Source: Streptomyces paradoxus
GTDB taxonomy: Bacteria > Actinomycetota > Actinomycetes > Streptomycetales > Streptomycetaceae
NCBI RefSeq assembly: GCF_014202475.1
Contig: NZ_JACHGV010000003.1
Span: 776,454 to 840,453, forward strand
Reading direction: 5' to 3'
DNA length: 64,000 nt
Position numbers and translations under genes: made by a program. Under the pieces are notes generated by a model. The model worked only from the letters and a program-made list of their open reading frames with translations. It was not told where the DNA came from and ran no database searches. This document shows positions 54,862-63,938 of the stretch, piece by piece; the stretch's first letter is position 1, and every line of letters starts with the position of its first letter.

Positions 54862-56400
54862 ATGACGACACTCGCCAGCGGCACCGACACGCTCACCCGC
54901 GACGCCCTGACGGTCCTCCAGCCCGGCTTCACCGGCACCACCGCCCCCGACTGGCTGCTGCGCCGCCTCGGTGAGGGCCTCGCCTCCGTCGGGCTGTTCG
55001 GCCGCAACATCGCCTCTCCCGGCCAACTGGCCGCCCTCACCGCCCAGCTGCGGGCCGAGCGCGACGACGTCCTCGTCGCCATCGACGAGGAGGGCGGCGA
55101 CGTGACCCGCCTGGAGGTGCGCAACGGCTCCTCCTTCCCGGGCAACCACGCCCTCGGCGCGGTCGACGACGTGGAGCTGACCCAGCAGGTCGCCCACGAA
55201 CTGGGCCGCCGCCTCGCCGCCTGCGGCGTCAACCTCAACTGGGCCCCGTCCGCCGACGTCAACTCCGACCCGCGCAACCCGGTCATCGGCGTCCGCTCCT
55301 TCGGCGCCGACACCGCGCTGGCCGCCCGGCACACCGCCGCCTACGTCACCGGCCTGCAGTCCGCCGGGGTCGCCGCCTGCACCAAGCACTTCCCGGGCCA
55401 CGGCGACACGGCCGTCGACTCCCACCACGCCCTGCCGCGCATCGACGTCTCCGCCGAGGTGCTCGCCGAGCGCGAACTGGCCCCCTTCCGCGCCGCCATC
55501 GACGCCGGCACCCGGGCCGTCATGAGCGCCCACATCCTGGTCCCGGCCCTCGACCCCGAGCGCCCGGCCACCCTCTCCCGCCGCATCCTCACCGGCCTGC
55601 TCCGCGACGAACTCGGCTATGACGGCCTCATCGTCACCGACGGCATGGAGATGCGCGCCATCGCCGGCACCTACGGCATCGAACGCGGCAGCGTCCTCGC
55701 CATCGCCGCGGGCGCGGACGCGATCTGCGTGGGCGGCGGCCTCGCCGACGACGCGACCGTGCTGCGCCTGCGCGACGCCCTGGTCTCGGCCGTGCGCGCG
55801 GGCGAACTCCCGGAGGAACGCCTCGCCGAGGCCGCCGACCGGGTACGGGCACTGGCCCGCTGGGCCGGCACGGCGGGCCGCCCGGCCGAGGACACCCACG
55901 GCACCGAGATCGGCCTGCACGCCGCCCGCCGCGCCCTCACCGTGACCGCCGCGCCCGGACTCGGCGACCCCGCGACCTTCAAGCCCCTCACCGAACCGCC
56001 CTACGTCGCCGCCCTCACCCCCGTCGCCAACATCGCCGTCGGCGACGAGACGCCGTGGGGCGTCGCCGCCGAGCTCATCCACCTCCTGCCCGGCACCGTG
56101 ACCGGTAGCTTCTCCGCCGGGGACGGCCCGGAGAGCGAGGCCGGGGAGAACGCCGGCCGCGCGGCCCTCCAGGCCGCCGGACCGCGCCGCATCGTGGCCG
56201 TCGTCCGGGACGAACACCGCCACCCCTGGATGGCCTCCGCCCTCGGCACCCTGCTGGCCGCCCGCCCCGACACCGTCGTCGTCGAGATGGGCGTCCCGCA
56301 GGCAGCCCCGCGCGGCGCCCTGCACATCGCCACCCACGGCGCGGCCCGCGTCTGCGGCCGGGCGGCGGCCGAGGTGATCGCCGGGACCACAGGGGTGTGA
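54862..56400 (+). CDS. dasD: Intracellular beta-N-acetylglucosaminidase (GH3)
   Basis: A 512-residue glycoside hydrolase family 3 enzyme without signal peptide. The bacterial NagZ-type signature KHFPGHGDTAVDSH supplies the His-Asp catalytic dyad, and the nucleophile Asp is in IVTDGMEM. It also has a C-terminal second domain (about 370-512), which short Gram-negative NagZ lacks. Placed right after dasABC, it should split imported chitobiose into GlcNAc in the cytoplasm; the S. coelicolor counterpart DasD has this activity. Confidence 0.92.
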   Translation: MTTLASGTDTLTRDALTVLQPGFTGTTAPDWLLRRLGEGLASVGLFGRNIASPGQLAALTAQLRAERDDVLVAIDEEGGDVTRLEVRNGSSFPGNHALGAVDDVELTQQVAHELGRRLAACGVNLNWAPSADVNSDPRNPVIGVRSFGADTALAARHTAAYVTGLQSAGVAACTKHFPGHGDTAVDSHHALPRIDVSAEVLAERELAPFRAAIDAGTRAVMSAHILVPALDPERPATLSRRILTGLLRDELGYDGLIVTDGMEMRAIAGTYGIERGSVLAIAAGADAICVGGGLADDATVLRLRDALVSAVRAGELPEERLAEAADRVRALARWAGTAGRPAEDTHGTEIGLHAARRALTVTAAPGLGDPATFKPLTEPPYVAALTPVANIAVGDETPWGVAAELIHLLPGTVTGSFSAGDGPESEAGENAGRAALQAAGPRRIVAVVRDEHRHPWMASALGTLLAARPDTVVVEMGVPQAAPRGALHIATHGAARVCGRAAAEVIAGTTGV

Positions 56401-56546
56401 GAGCGGGGAGCGGACGGGCCGTCGCGAACACCTTCCTGGGTCCCCTTGCCCGGCGATGAGTTCCGGCCGCGTCCCGAGTCTCCTCCGGTGACCGCCGCAG
56501 CGGCGTCGCGGGACGCCGTCCGGCACGGGACTTCACGGAGGACACC

Positions 56547-57329
56547 ATGACGACCACCCCGGACGACCCCACCACAGCCCTGCCCGGCCGCCCGCCCGTG
56601 GTGGACCTGGCCACCTGGCAGACCGCCCGCGACGAGCTGCTGATCCGCGAGAAGGCCCACACCCGCGAGGGCGACGCCCTGGCCGCGGCCCGTCGCCGGC
56701 TGCCGATGGTGGAACTCGACGGCACGGCCCGGGTCGCCGGCCCCGACGGGCCGGTCCCGTTCCTCGACCTCTTCCAGGGCCGCGACGAGCTCGTGGCATA
56801 CCAGCACATGTGGTACGACGGCGCACCGCACCAGGGGCAGTGCGAGGGCTGCACCACCACCGCCTGGCACCTGAAGGACGCCGTCTACCTCAACGCCCGC
56901 GGCGTCTCCTTCGCCGTGCTGACCACGGGCCGCTGGGACGAGGTGGCCTCTTACGTCGCGTTCATGGGATACACCCAGCCCTGGTACTCGGTCCGCGACG
57001 TGGCCCCACCGGTCGGCGGCGAGATGGGCTACCTCAGCTCCTTCCTGCGCGACGGCGACCGCGTGTTCCTCACCTACCGCACGACGGGCCGCGGCAACGA
57101 GCGGGTCAACGGCTCCCTCGGCCTGCTCGACATGCCGCCCTACGGCCGCGGTGAGGCCTGGGAGGACAACCCCGACGGGTGGCCCGAGGGGCGTGGGCCG
57201 TGCTGGTCCTGGCGCTCCGACGCCGACGGGAACGCCACCTGGGGCCCGACCAGCCGCCCCGTACCGCAGTGGACCCGCCCCGGCGCGACCCCCGTGGAGA
57301 GTCTCGGCCGGCGGGGCCACCACCACTGA
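56547..57329 (+). CDS. DUF899 thioredoxin-like protein
   Basis: A 260-residue DUF899 protein with a thioredoxin-like fold. Family blocks seen: LLIREKAHTREGDALAAARR, LDLFQGRDELVAYQHMWY, CEGCTTTAWHL and FLTYRTTGRGNERVNGSLGL. The CxxC (CEGC) sits where many members keep one. Function unknown. The ATG follows GGAGGACACC; the 146 bases before it show no other gene. Not obviously linked to the das genes. Confidence 0.87.
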   Translation: MTTTPDDPTTALPGRPPVVDLATWQTARDELLIREKAHTREGDALAAARRRLPMVELDGTARVAGPDGPVPFLDLFQGRDELVAYQHMWYDGAPHQGQCEGCTTTAWHLKDAVYLNARGVSFAVLTTGRWDEVASYVAFMGYTQPWYSVRDVAPPVGGEMGYLSSFLRDGDRVFLTYRTTGRGNERVNGSLGLLDMPPYGRGEAWEDNPDGWPEGRGPCWSWRSDADGNATWGPTSRPVPQWTRPGATPVESLGRRGHHH

Positions 57330-57402
57330 CCCGACCACGCCCCCGACGGCGACAACCGGACTGCGGTTGTAAGCATGCATCCGAATGTAGTACTTCTTAT
57401 AT

Positions 57403-57651
57403 ATGAGCGAGCAGGTGCACAACAGGTTGGCCGTGGTGCGCGCCGAACACAAGGTGTCGCGCCAGAGCCTGGCCGAGGCAGTGGGAGCCCACTACCAGAC
57501 CATCGGCTACATCGAGCGGGGGCAGTACAACCCGAGCCTCGACCTGGCGCTGAAGATCGCGAAGTTCTTCGGTCTGCCGGTCGAGGCCCTGTTCTCCCTC
57601 GAACCGTTCCGGCCGCTCACGGACGAGGTCTACGGGAGGAAACAGCCATGA
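57403..57651 (+). CDS. Small XRE-family regulator
   Basis: An 82-residue Cro/CI-type HTH protein (VSRQSLAEAVGAHYQTIGYI, then ERGQYNPSLDLALKIAKFF). No ribosome-binding site precedes the ATG. The upstream bases are unusually AT-rich (TAGTACTTCTTATAT), suggesting a -10 region and leaderless mRNA. It is translationally coupled (ATGA) to the next membrane-protein gene, an arrangement typical of small XRE/membrane-protein pairs. Confidence 0.88.
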   Translation: MSEQVHNRLAVVRAEHKVSRQSLAEAVGAHYQTIGYIERGQYNPSLDLALKIAKFFGLPVEALFSLEPFRPLTDEVYGRKQP

Positions 57652-58193
57652 CGACGACACGCCTGACCCGCTACGACCGGAGCATGCTGTGGCTGATGAA
57701 CGACCGCCGCGCAGCGGCCTGGTACGCCACGGCAGCACGCCGCCGCCTGGCCGTCGCCGCCCATCTCACCCTCACCCTGGCCATCGGCGGTGTGATGACC
57801 CACATGTTCCTCGCCGAGGGCGAGCCGCTGTGGACCGTGGCCGTGACGGCGGTGCTGCTGCTCCCCTGGATGGTCGCGACCGGCGTGATCAACGGCGCCA
57901 CCCGGGGCCTGCTGGAACTGCGCGAACGCGCGCTGGACGAGCGCCAGTCGGCGGAACGCAGCCGCGTCCTGGCCCGGGCCCACCGCGTGACGACGCTGCT
58001 CCTCGCGGCGACGGCGGTCACCCTGCTGATCATGGGCGGGACCGCCGGAGACGCCCCGAAGGCCTACGCCGCGCCCCTGCTCATCGCCGTCCTCGTCGTG
58101 CACTGGGTGATGCCGCTGTGGGTGGCCGGCTGGCGCGCCCAGGACGAGCCGGCCGACGACGACGTAGTGGAGCCCGGGGCCCTGGTCCCCTAG
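57648..58193 (+). CDS. Membrane protein paired with XRE regulator
   Basis: A 181-residue protein with four transmembrane helices (LAVAAHLTLTLAIGGVMTHM, AVTAVLLLPWMVATGV, VTTLLLAATAVTLLIMGG and AAPLLIAVLVVHWVMPLWVA) and a charged cytoplasmic loop (RERALDERQSAERSRVLARA). Its start overlaps the XRE gene stop. Function unknown. Confidence 0.85.
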   Translation: MTTTRLTRYDRSMLWLMNDRRAAAWYATAARRRLAVAAHLTLTLAIGGVMTHMFLAEGEPLWTVAVTAVLLLPWMVATGVINGATRGLLELRERALDERQSAERSRVLARAHRVTTLLLAATAVTLLIMGGTAGDAPKAYAAPLLIAVLVVHWVMPLWVAGWRAQDEPADDDVVEPGALVP

Positions 58194-58254
58194 AACCCGC
58201 CGCGCGGGTCGGGCCGCAGGGGAGCGACAGCACTGCCCGGTCCGGCAGGATGCC

Positions 58255-59040
58255 TCAGATTCCCTGCCACTCCGGCTTGTTGGCGTAGGTGTGCCGGAAG
58301 TAGTCCGCCAGCTTCAGCTTCGACGCGGCGGCCTCGTCCACGACGACGGTCGCATGCGGGTGGAGCTGGAGCGCGGACGCGGGGCACACCGCGGCGATCG
58401 GCCCTTCCACCGTCGCCGCGACCGCGTCCGCCTTGCCCTCACCGGTGGCGAGCAGCACCAGATGCCGGGCCTCCAGGATGGTGCCGATGCCCTGCGTGAT
58501 CACGTGATGCGGCACCTGGTCGATGTCACCGTCGAAGAAGCGCGCGTTGTCGATCCGGGTCTGCTCCGTCAGCGTCTTGATCCGCGTCCGCGAAGCCAGC
58601 GACGAGCACGGCTCGTTGAACCCTATGTGCCCGTCGGTCCCGATCCCGAGCAGCTGAAGGTCCACACCCCCCGCGTCCGACAGTGCCTTGTCGTACGCCT
58701 CGCACGCCCCCTGCACGTCCTCCGCCGTGCCGTCCGGGCCCGTGAACTGGTCCATCCCGATCCCGAGCGGCTCCAGCACCTCGCGCCGCAGCACCGAGCG
58801 GTACGACTCCGGATGATCGGCGGGCAGCCCCACGTACTCGTCGAGCTGCGCGATCCGCGCCCGCCCGACGTCCACGGCACCGGAGCGCACCTTCGCCGCC
58901 AAGGCCTCGTAGACGGGCAGCGGCGTCGAGCCGGTGGCCACGCCGAGCAGGGCGCCGGGCTTGCGGCCGAGCAGCTGGGCCATGGCCTCGGCAATGAGCT
59001 CGCCGCCCGCCTTGGCGTCCGGAACGATGACAACTTCCAC
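58255..59040 (-). CDS. nagB: Glucosamine-6-phosphate deaminase
   Basis: A 261-residue NagB converting glucosamine-6-phosphate to fructose-6-phosphate and ammonia. Seen: LLGVATGSTPLPVYEAL, the base-bearing AQLDEYVGLP and LLGIGTDGHIGFNEP with the catalytic His. A dre lies 60 bases upstream, so it is under DasR, and its substrate is the DasR effector. It closes the chitin catabolic route. Confidence 0.95.
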   Translation of the reverse strand: MEVVIVPDAKAGGELIAEAMAQLLGRKPGALLGVATGSTPLPVYEALAAKVRSGAVDVGRARIAQLDEYVGLPADHPESYRSVLRREVLEPLGIGMDQFTGPDGTAEDVQGACEAYDKALSDAGGVDLQLLGIGTDGHIGFNEPCSSLASRTRIKTLTEQTRIDNARFFDGDIDQVPHHVITQGIGTILEARHLVLLATGEGKADAVAATVEGPIAAVCPASALQLHPHATVVVDEAAASKLKLADYFRHTYANKPEWQGI

Positions 59041-59098
59041 GCTGGGCCTGCCGATCTGAGAGGAGTGCTCAACTGGGACTGGACCTGGAGGGGGTCGT

Positions 59099-59114
59099 GT
59101 GGTTTAGACCAATC
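59099..59114. promoter_or_regulatory. DasR-responsive element upstream of nagB
   Basis: Contains TGGTTTAGACCA (59100-59111), a dre core with one changed base, 60 bases upstream of the nagB start. The remaining intergenic DNA to 59385 shows no gene; the site could also serve the divergent SIS gene. Confidence 0.8.
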
Positions 59115-59385
59115 TAACAGAGCGGTCCTGTCCCTCCCAGGGTGAGCAACGCCGTTCCCGCACGGGCAGCGCCCGCGTGCCGACCAGGTCGCCACGGGGT
59201 GAACTTTCCCGCTCAGGGCTTGGAGCGGGAAGTGGAGCAGGGCGAAGCGGCGCGGGCGCGGGACATCGCCGCTCCGCGCAAGGCGCGGGATGCGGATACA
59301 GGGCCTCCAGGATGGGCGCTGCCCGGTCCGGGGGAGTGGAATGGGGTCTGCAGCCGCCCAGCCCGCGCTCCTGGAAGGACCAGCC

Positions 59386-60459
59386 ATGACCGCCGCCGCC
59401 ACACCGGACCCCCTCAGTGAGCTGCCGGGCCGGACCATGGCCCGTGAGATGGCCGAGCAGCCCGCCGTCCTGCGCCGGATCCTGTCCGAGGGTGCCCCCG
59501 CCATCCAGGACGTCGCCCGGCGCATCGCCGCCCGCGCGCCCCGCTTCGTGCTGCTGACCGCCCGCGGCACCTCCGACAACGCCGCGCTGTACGCCAAGTA
59601 CCTCCTGGAGATCCGGCTCGGCCTGCCGTGCGGACTCACCTCGATGTCCACCACCACGGCCTACGGCGCCCGGCCCGACCTCACCGACGTCCTCGTCGTC
59701 ACCGTCAGCCAGTCCGGCGGCTCTCCCGACCTGGTCGCCTCCACCCGGGCCGCCCGCGAGGCCGGCGCGATCACGCTGGCCGTCACCAACAACCCGGACT
59801 CACCGCTCGCCGGCGTCTCCGAGTACCACATCGACATCATGGCCGGACCGGAGAAGGCTCTTCCCGCGACCAAGACCTACACCGCCTCCCTTCTCGCTCT
59901 CTACCTCTTCGTCGAGGGCCTGCGCGGAGGCGACGGCGCGCCTGCGCAGGTGCTTCCGGAGCTCGCCGAGCAGTTGCTCGCCCGGCAGGACGAGGTGCGC
60001 ATCCTCGCCGCCCGCTACCGCTTCGCCGAGCGCATGGTGATCACGTCCCGCGGCTACGGCTACCCCACGGCCAAGGAGGCCGCCCTCAAGCTGATGGAGA
60101 CCAGCTACATCCCCGCCCTCTCCTACTCCGGCGCGGACCTGCTGCACGGACCGCTCGCCATGGTCGACAACGTCTCCCCGGTCATCGCCGTGGTCACCGA
60201 CGGCAAGGGCGGCGAAGCGCTCCAGCCCGTCCTGGACCGGTTGCGTGGCCGCGGCGCCGACCTCGTCGTCATCGGCCCCAGGCACCAGGTCGAGCAGGCT
60301 TCGGCCGGCTTCGTCCTTCCCACGGACGACGTGGCCGAGGAGGTCCAGCCCATGCTGGAGATCATCCCGCTCCAGCTCCTGGCCTACGAGGTCACCATCG
60401 CCCGGGGCCAGGACCCGGACGCGCCCCGGGCGCTGGCGAAGGTGACGGAGACTCGCTGA
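59386..60459 (+). CDS. Double-SIS sugar-phosphate isomerase/deaminase
   Basis: A 357-residue protein with two SIS domains, like the isomerase half of GlmS without the glutaminase half. Motifs: LLTARGTSDNAALYAKYLLE, VVTVSQSGGSPDL, VITSRGYGYPTAKEAALKLM and the ETSYIPALSYSGADLLHGPL loop. Such proteins act on amino-sugar phosphates (NagB-II or AgaS type). The position next to nagB supports a second glucosamine-6-phosphate deaminase or a related role. The ATG at 59386 follows GGAAGGA. Confidence 0.88.
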   Translation: MTAAATPDPLSELPGRTMAREMAEQPAVLRRILSEGAPAIQDVARRIAARAPRFVLLTARGTSDNAALYAKYLLEIRLGLPCGLTSMSTTTAYGARPDLTDVLVVTVSQSGGSPDLVASTRAAREAGAITLAVTNNPDSPLAGVSEYHIDIMAGPEKALPATKTYTASLLALYLFVEGLRGGDGAPAQVLPELAEQLLARQDEVRILAARYRFAERMVITSRGYGYPTAKEAALKLMETSYIPALSYSGADLLHGPLAMVDNVSPVIAVVTDGKGGEALQPVLDRLRGRGADLVVIGPRHQVEQASAGFVLPTDDVAEEVQPMLEIIPLQLLAYEVTIARGQDPDAPRALAKVTETR

Positions 60460-60567
60460 GGGCGGGGGTACTGAGGCCCGGACCGGCGACACGGTCTGAT
60501 CGCCACATCCGCAGCCCCCGACCTGGTCTCCGCATCCACCGCTGCCCCCTCATTCGCCCTCCGACGG

Positions 60568-61320
60568 CTACGTGAGCGAACCCCCCGTCACATCCACCCA
60601 GCTGCCCGTCACCCACCGCCCCCCGTCCGACACCAGGAACGCCACCACGTCGGCGACCTCGGCGGGCTCGCCCACTCCGCCCAGCGCCGACAGCGCCGCG
60701 GCCTTCGCCCAGCCGTCGGGACTGCCGTGCAGCAGGGCTGCCGTGTTGTCGGTGTCAATGATCCCCGGGGCCACCGAGTTCACCGTGATGCCCCGGCTCC
60801 CCAGCACCTTGGACAGGTCGCGCGAGAAGACGTCCAGCGCACCCTTCGTCATCGCGTACGCCATGTTGTCCGGCATCGCCGCCGTCCGGGCCAGCCCCGA
60901 CGAGATGTTGACGACCCGGCCGCCGTCCCGCAGACGCATCATGCCGTGCTTGAGGATGAAGAACGGCGCCTTCACATTCACCGCGAAGACCTCGTCGTAC
61001 TCCCGCTCCTCCAACTGCCCGATCGGCCGTGTGTTGCCGATCGCCGCGTTGTTCACCAGGATGTCCAGCCCGTCCGCGTGCCGGTCGAACTCCGCCCACA
61101 GTGCCTCGGCGTCCCCCGGCACTCCCAGCTCCACACCCAGCGCGAACGCCGAACCCCCGGCCTTCTCGATCGCCGCGACCGTCTCCTTCGCCGCCGTCTC
61201 GTTCCTGCCGTAGTGCACCGCGACCCGAGCGCCGTCGCGCCCCAGTCGCTCGGCGATTCCTCGCCCGATGCCCCTGCTCGCCCCCGTGACGAGTGCCGTC
61301 CTGCCTGTGAGCACGCCCAT
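60568..61320 (-). CDS. Short-chain dehydrogenase/reductase
   Basis: A 250-residue classical SDR. The cofactor loop is TGASRGIG (12-19), followed by NNAA, the catalytic Ser in NISSGLA and the YAMTK pair. NADP preference is suggested by the basic GRN after strand 2. Substrate unknown. It is divergent from a TetR regulator, whose palindromic sites lie in the shared promoter. Confidence 0.92.
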   Translation of the reverse strand: MGVLTGRTALVTGASRGIGRGIAERLGRDGARVAVHYGRNETAAKETVAAIEKAGGSAFALGVELGVPGDAEALWAEFDRHADGLDILVNNAAIGNTRPIGQLEEREYDEVFAVNVKAPFFILKHGMMRLRDGGRVVNISSGLARTAAMPDNMAYAMTKGALDVFSRDLSKVLGSRGITVNSVAPGIIDTDNTAALLHGSPDGWAKAAALSALGGVGEPAEVADVVAFLVSDGGRWVTGSWVDVTGGSLT

Positions 61321-61345
61321 GACGGCGCCCCCCTTCTCATTTATC

Positions 61346-61405
61346 TAGCGGTCGCTACAGAAATGACCGTACAACAGCCCGGCGTCATTTCTCTAGTGCC
61401 CGCTA
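61346..61405. promoter_or_regulatory. Paired TetR-type operators between SDR and TetR genes
   Basis: TAGCGGTCGCTA (61346-61357) and TAGTGCCCGCTA (61394-61405) share the form TAGYG-N2-CGCTA. They flank AGAAATGAC and GTCATTTCT, making a larger symmetric unit. The second overlaps a TATAAA -10-like sequence for the tetR gene. Likely the autoregulatory target of the TetR protein. Confidence 0.72.
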
Positions 61406-61418
61406 TAAAATGCACCCC

Positions 61419-62120
61419 ATGGTGAACGACGACGCAGCCGCGAAGGCCCGGACGGGGTCTGACGCCGCGAACGCGGGAGCCGCCGAGAAAGCTGCCGGCG
61501 GCGGCAAGGCCAGGACCAAGTCCCGCGGGCGCCCCCGCTCCTTCGATCGTGAGACCGCGCTGGAGAAGGCCCTCCTCGCCTTCTGGGAGCACGGCTACGA
61601 GGCCACGTCCGTCTCCGACCTCACCCGCGTCATGGACATCGGAGCGCCCAGCCTCTACGCGGCTTTCGGCGACAAGCGGTCCCTCTTCGAGGAGGTCGTC
61701 CGCGTGTACGGCACCAGGTACGGATCCTTCACCGACCGCGCCCTCGCCGAAGAGCCCACCGCCCGGGACGCCGTCGAGCGCACCCTGCGCGAGGCCGCCA
61801 CCGCGTACACGCAACCCGGCCACCCGCACGGCTGTCTCGTCGTCCACGCGGCCACGAACTGCTCGACCCCCGAGGTGGAGGAGTCCCTGCGGGACCGCCG
61901 CAACGCCAACATCGCCGCGTTCGAGAGCCGTATCAGGGCTGACGTCGCCGCCGGTGTGCTGCCGCCGGCGACCGACGCCGCGGCCCTGGCCCGGCACACC
62001 GGGGCGATGATCCAGGGCATGTCACAACAGGCACGCGACGGGGCGAGCCGGGAGGAACTGGAGGCGGTCGCGGAAATTGCCCTGTCCATCTGGCCCCGCA
62101 CAGGAACCCACACGGGTTAG
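61419..62120 (+). CDS. TetR-family regulator
   Basis: A 233-residue TetR regulator. A 35-residue Ala/Gly/Lys-rich N-terminal tail precedes GRPRSFDRETALEKALLAFW and the HTH TSVSDLTRVMDIGAPSLYAA. The C-terminal domain keeps the HPHGCLVVHAA segment of the AcrR/ComR-like subgroup. The start is ambiguous: ATG 61410 overlaps the probable -10 (TATAAA), whereas ATG 61419 would suit a leaderless mRNA. It probably represses itself and the divergent SDR gene. Confidence 0.88.
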   Translation: MVNDDAAAKARTGSDAANAGAAEKAAGGGKARTKSRGRPRSFDRETALEKALLAFWEHGYEATSVSDLTRVMDIGAPSLYAAFGDKRSLFEEVVRVYGTRYGSFTDRALAEEPTARDAVERTLREAATAYTQPGHPHGCLVVHAATNCSTPEVEESLRDRRNANIAAFESRIRADVAAGVLPPATDAAALARHTGAMIQGMSQQARDGASREELEAVAEIALSIWPRTGTHTG

Positions 62121-62200
62121 GCTGCCTGCTGGACGCCGGAGCGTCCGACGTGTCGCAGAAATGACAACAACGAACAGCCTCCCACGCATGGACACCCATA

Positions 62201-62216
62201 AGTGGTCTAGTCCACA
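62201..62216. promoter_or_regulatory. dre-like site upstream of the histidine kinase
   Basis: AGTGGTCTAGTCCACA contains TGGTCTAGTCCA, the same 12-mer core as the dasR-proximal dre. It lies in the 342-base gap (62121-62462) before the PdtaS-like kinase, about 250 bases from its start. No gene is seen in that gap. Confidence 0.7.
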
Positions 62217-62462
62217 ATGCGTTACGAGAGCGCGTGTGCAACGCGCACCAGCCTCCGTCTTCCCCGCACAGGAAGGCGGACCGAGGAACCGAGGCTCTCT
62301 GCCCTGACTGCCCCGGCTCCTCATCCTCGGCCGACCGGGACCGCACACCCCACGGCCGATGTTGCTCCGGGCTGCGGTGCCGGGAGGGTTGAGGGTCCCT
62401 CTCAGGCGCCGCGGCCCGCGGGTGTTTCAGGGCCGTACGAACCCCCGGGTACGCTCGCACAC

Positions 62463-63938
62463 GTGCCCTCCATGAACGAACTCGTACGCCAGCACACCGC
62501 CCTCGACGACACGGATCTCGAGTGGCTGCACCTGCTGGTCTCGGAGTGGCAGCTGCTCTCCGACCTCTCCTTCGCCGACCTGGTCCTGTGGGTCCCCACC
62601 AGCGACGGCACCCGGTACGTCTCGGTCGCCCAGATGCGTCCCAACACCGGCCCGACCTCGTACCAGGACGACATGGTGGGCCATCTCGTCCCGCGCGGCC
62701 GCCGGCCGATGCTCGACGCCGCCCTCGACGAGGGCCGCATCGTGCGCGAGGGCGACCCGGAGTGGCGAGAGGAGGTCCCCGTCCGGGTCGAGTCGATCCC
62801 CGTACGGCGGGAGGGGCGCGTCCTCGGTGTCATCGCGCGCAACACCAACCTCCTCACCGTGCGCACCCCGAGCCGCCTGGAGCTCACCTATCTGCAGAGC
62901 GCCTCCGACCTCGCGCAGATGATCGCCGCCGGGTCCTTCCCGTTCGCGAACCAGCAGCTCGACATGGACGCCTCGCCCCGGGTGGGTGACGGCCTGATCC
63001 GACTCGACGCCGACGCCATCGTCCAGTACGCCTCCCCGAACGCCCTGTCCGCCTACCACCGGCTCGGCCTCGCCTCCGACCTCGTCGGGCAGCACCTGGG
63101 CAAGACCACCGCCGAACTCGCCCCGACCCGGGGCCCGGTGGACGAGGCGCTCGCCAAGGTCGCCAGCGGCTGGGCGCCGCGCGAGTTCGAGATCGAGGCC
63201 AGTGACGGGGTCATCCAGTTCCGTGCGATTCCGCTCAAACCGAAGGGCACCCGCATCGGTTCCCTCGTCCTGCTCCGTGACGTCACCGAACTGCGCCGCC
63301 GTGAGCGTGAGTTGATCACCAAGGACGCGACGATCCGGGAGATCCACCACCGCGTCAAGAACAACCTCCAGACGGTGGCTGCGTTGCTCCGCCTGCAGGC
63401 CCGGCGGATCGAGTCCGACCGCGGGCGCGAGGCCCTCGAAGAGGCGGTGCGGCGCGTCGGATCGATTGCGATCGTGCACGAGACGCTCTCCCAGAACCTG
63501 GACGAGCGGGTGGAGTTCGACGACATCGCCGACCGTGTGCTGGCCATGGTCGCGGAGATCTCCCCGGGCAAGGTCGCAGGCCGGCGCACCGGCCGCTTCG
63601 GCATCCTCGACGCCGAGGTCGCCACGCCGCTGTCTATGGTGCTGACCGAGGTGTTGCAGAACGCGCTGGAGCACGGTTTCCGTGAGGGCGACACCGGCAC
63701 GGTCGAGGTCTCGGCGGTCCGCGGCGGCACGACCAAGGAGGCCCGACTGCTGGTCACGGTCCAGGACGACGGGGTCGGCCTGCCGGAAGGGTTCGATCCG
63801 CACACCGCCGGCAATCTCGGCCTGCAGATCGTGCGGACCCTGGTGGAGGGGGAGTTGGGCGGCACCTTCGACATGGTCCCGGCCCCGGAGCGCGGCACCC
63901 GCGTGATCCTTGACATCCCGGTGCGGTCACAGAAGTAG
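62463..63938 (+). CDS. PdtaS-type sensor histidine kinase
   Basis: A 491-residue soluble kinase. It has an N-terminal GAF-like PdtaS domain (LLVSEWQLLSDLSFADLVLW), a PAS domain (about 185-280), a HisKA_2 phosphoacceptor (EIHHRVKNNLQTVAALLRLQ) and a HATPase domain (LTEVLQNALEHGF, DDGVGLP, GLQIV). No membrane segment, so it senses a cytoplasmic signal. PdtaS signals to the RNA-binding antiterminator PdtaR; the partner is not in the window. A TACGCT sits seven bases before GTG 62463, suggesting a leaderless transcript; ATG 62472 is the alternative start. Confidence 0.9.
   Translation: MPSMNELVRQHTALDDTDLEWLHLLVSEWQLLSDLSFADLVLWVPTSDGTRYVSVAQMRPNTGPTSYQDDMVGHLVPRGRRPMLDAALDEGRIVREGDPEWREEVPVRVESIPVRREGRVLGVIARNTNLLTVRTPSRLELTYLQSASDLAQMIAAGSFPFANQQLDMDASPRVGDGLIRLDADAIVQYASPNALSAYHRLGLASDLVGQHLGKTTAELAPTRGPVDEALAKVASGWAPREFEIEASDGVIQFRAIPLKPKGTRIGSLVLLRDVTELRRRERELITKDATIREIHHRVKNNLQTVAALLRLQARRIESDRGREALEEAVRRVGSIAIVHETLSQNLDERVEFDDIADRVLAMVAEISPGKVAGRRTGRFGILDAEVATPLSMVLTEVLQNALEHGFREGDTGTVEVSAVRGGTTKEARLLVTVQDDGVGLPEGFDPHTAGNLGLQIVRTLVEGELGGTFDMVPAPERGTRVILDIPVRSQK

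Noticed and set aside
53974..56526. 850-codon minus-strand ORF
   Set aside because: Antisense to dasC and the GH3 gene; Gly/Val/Asp-rich shadow caused by high GC.
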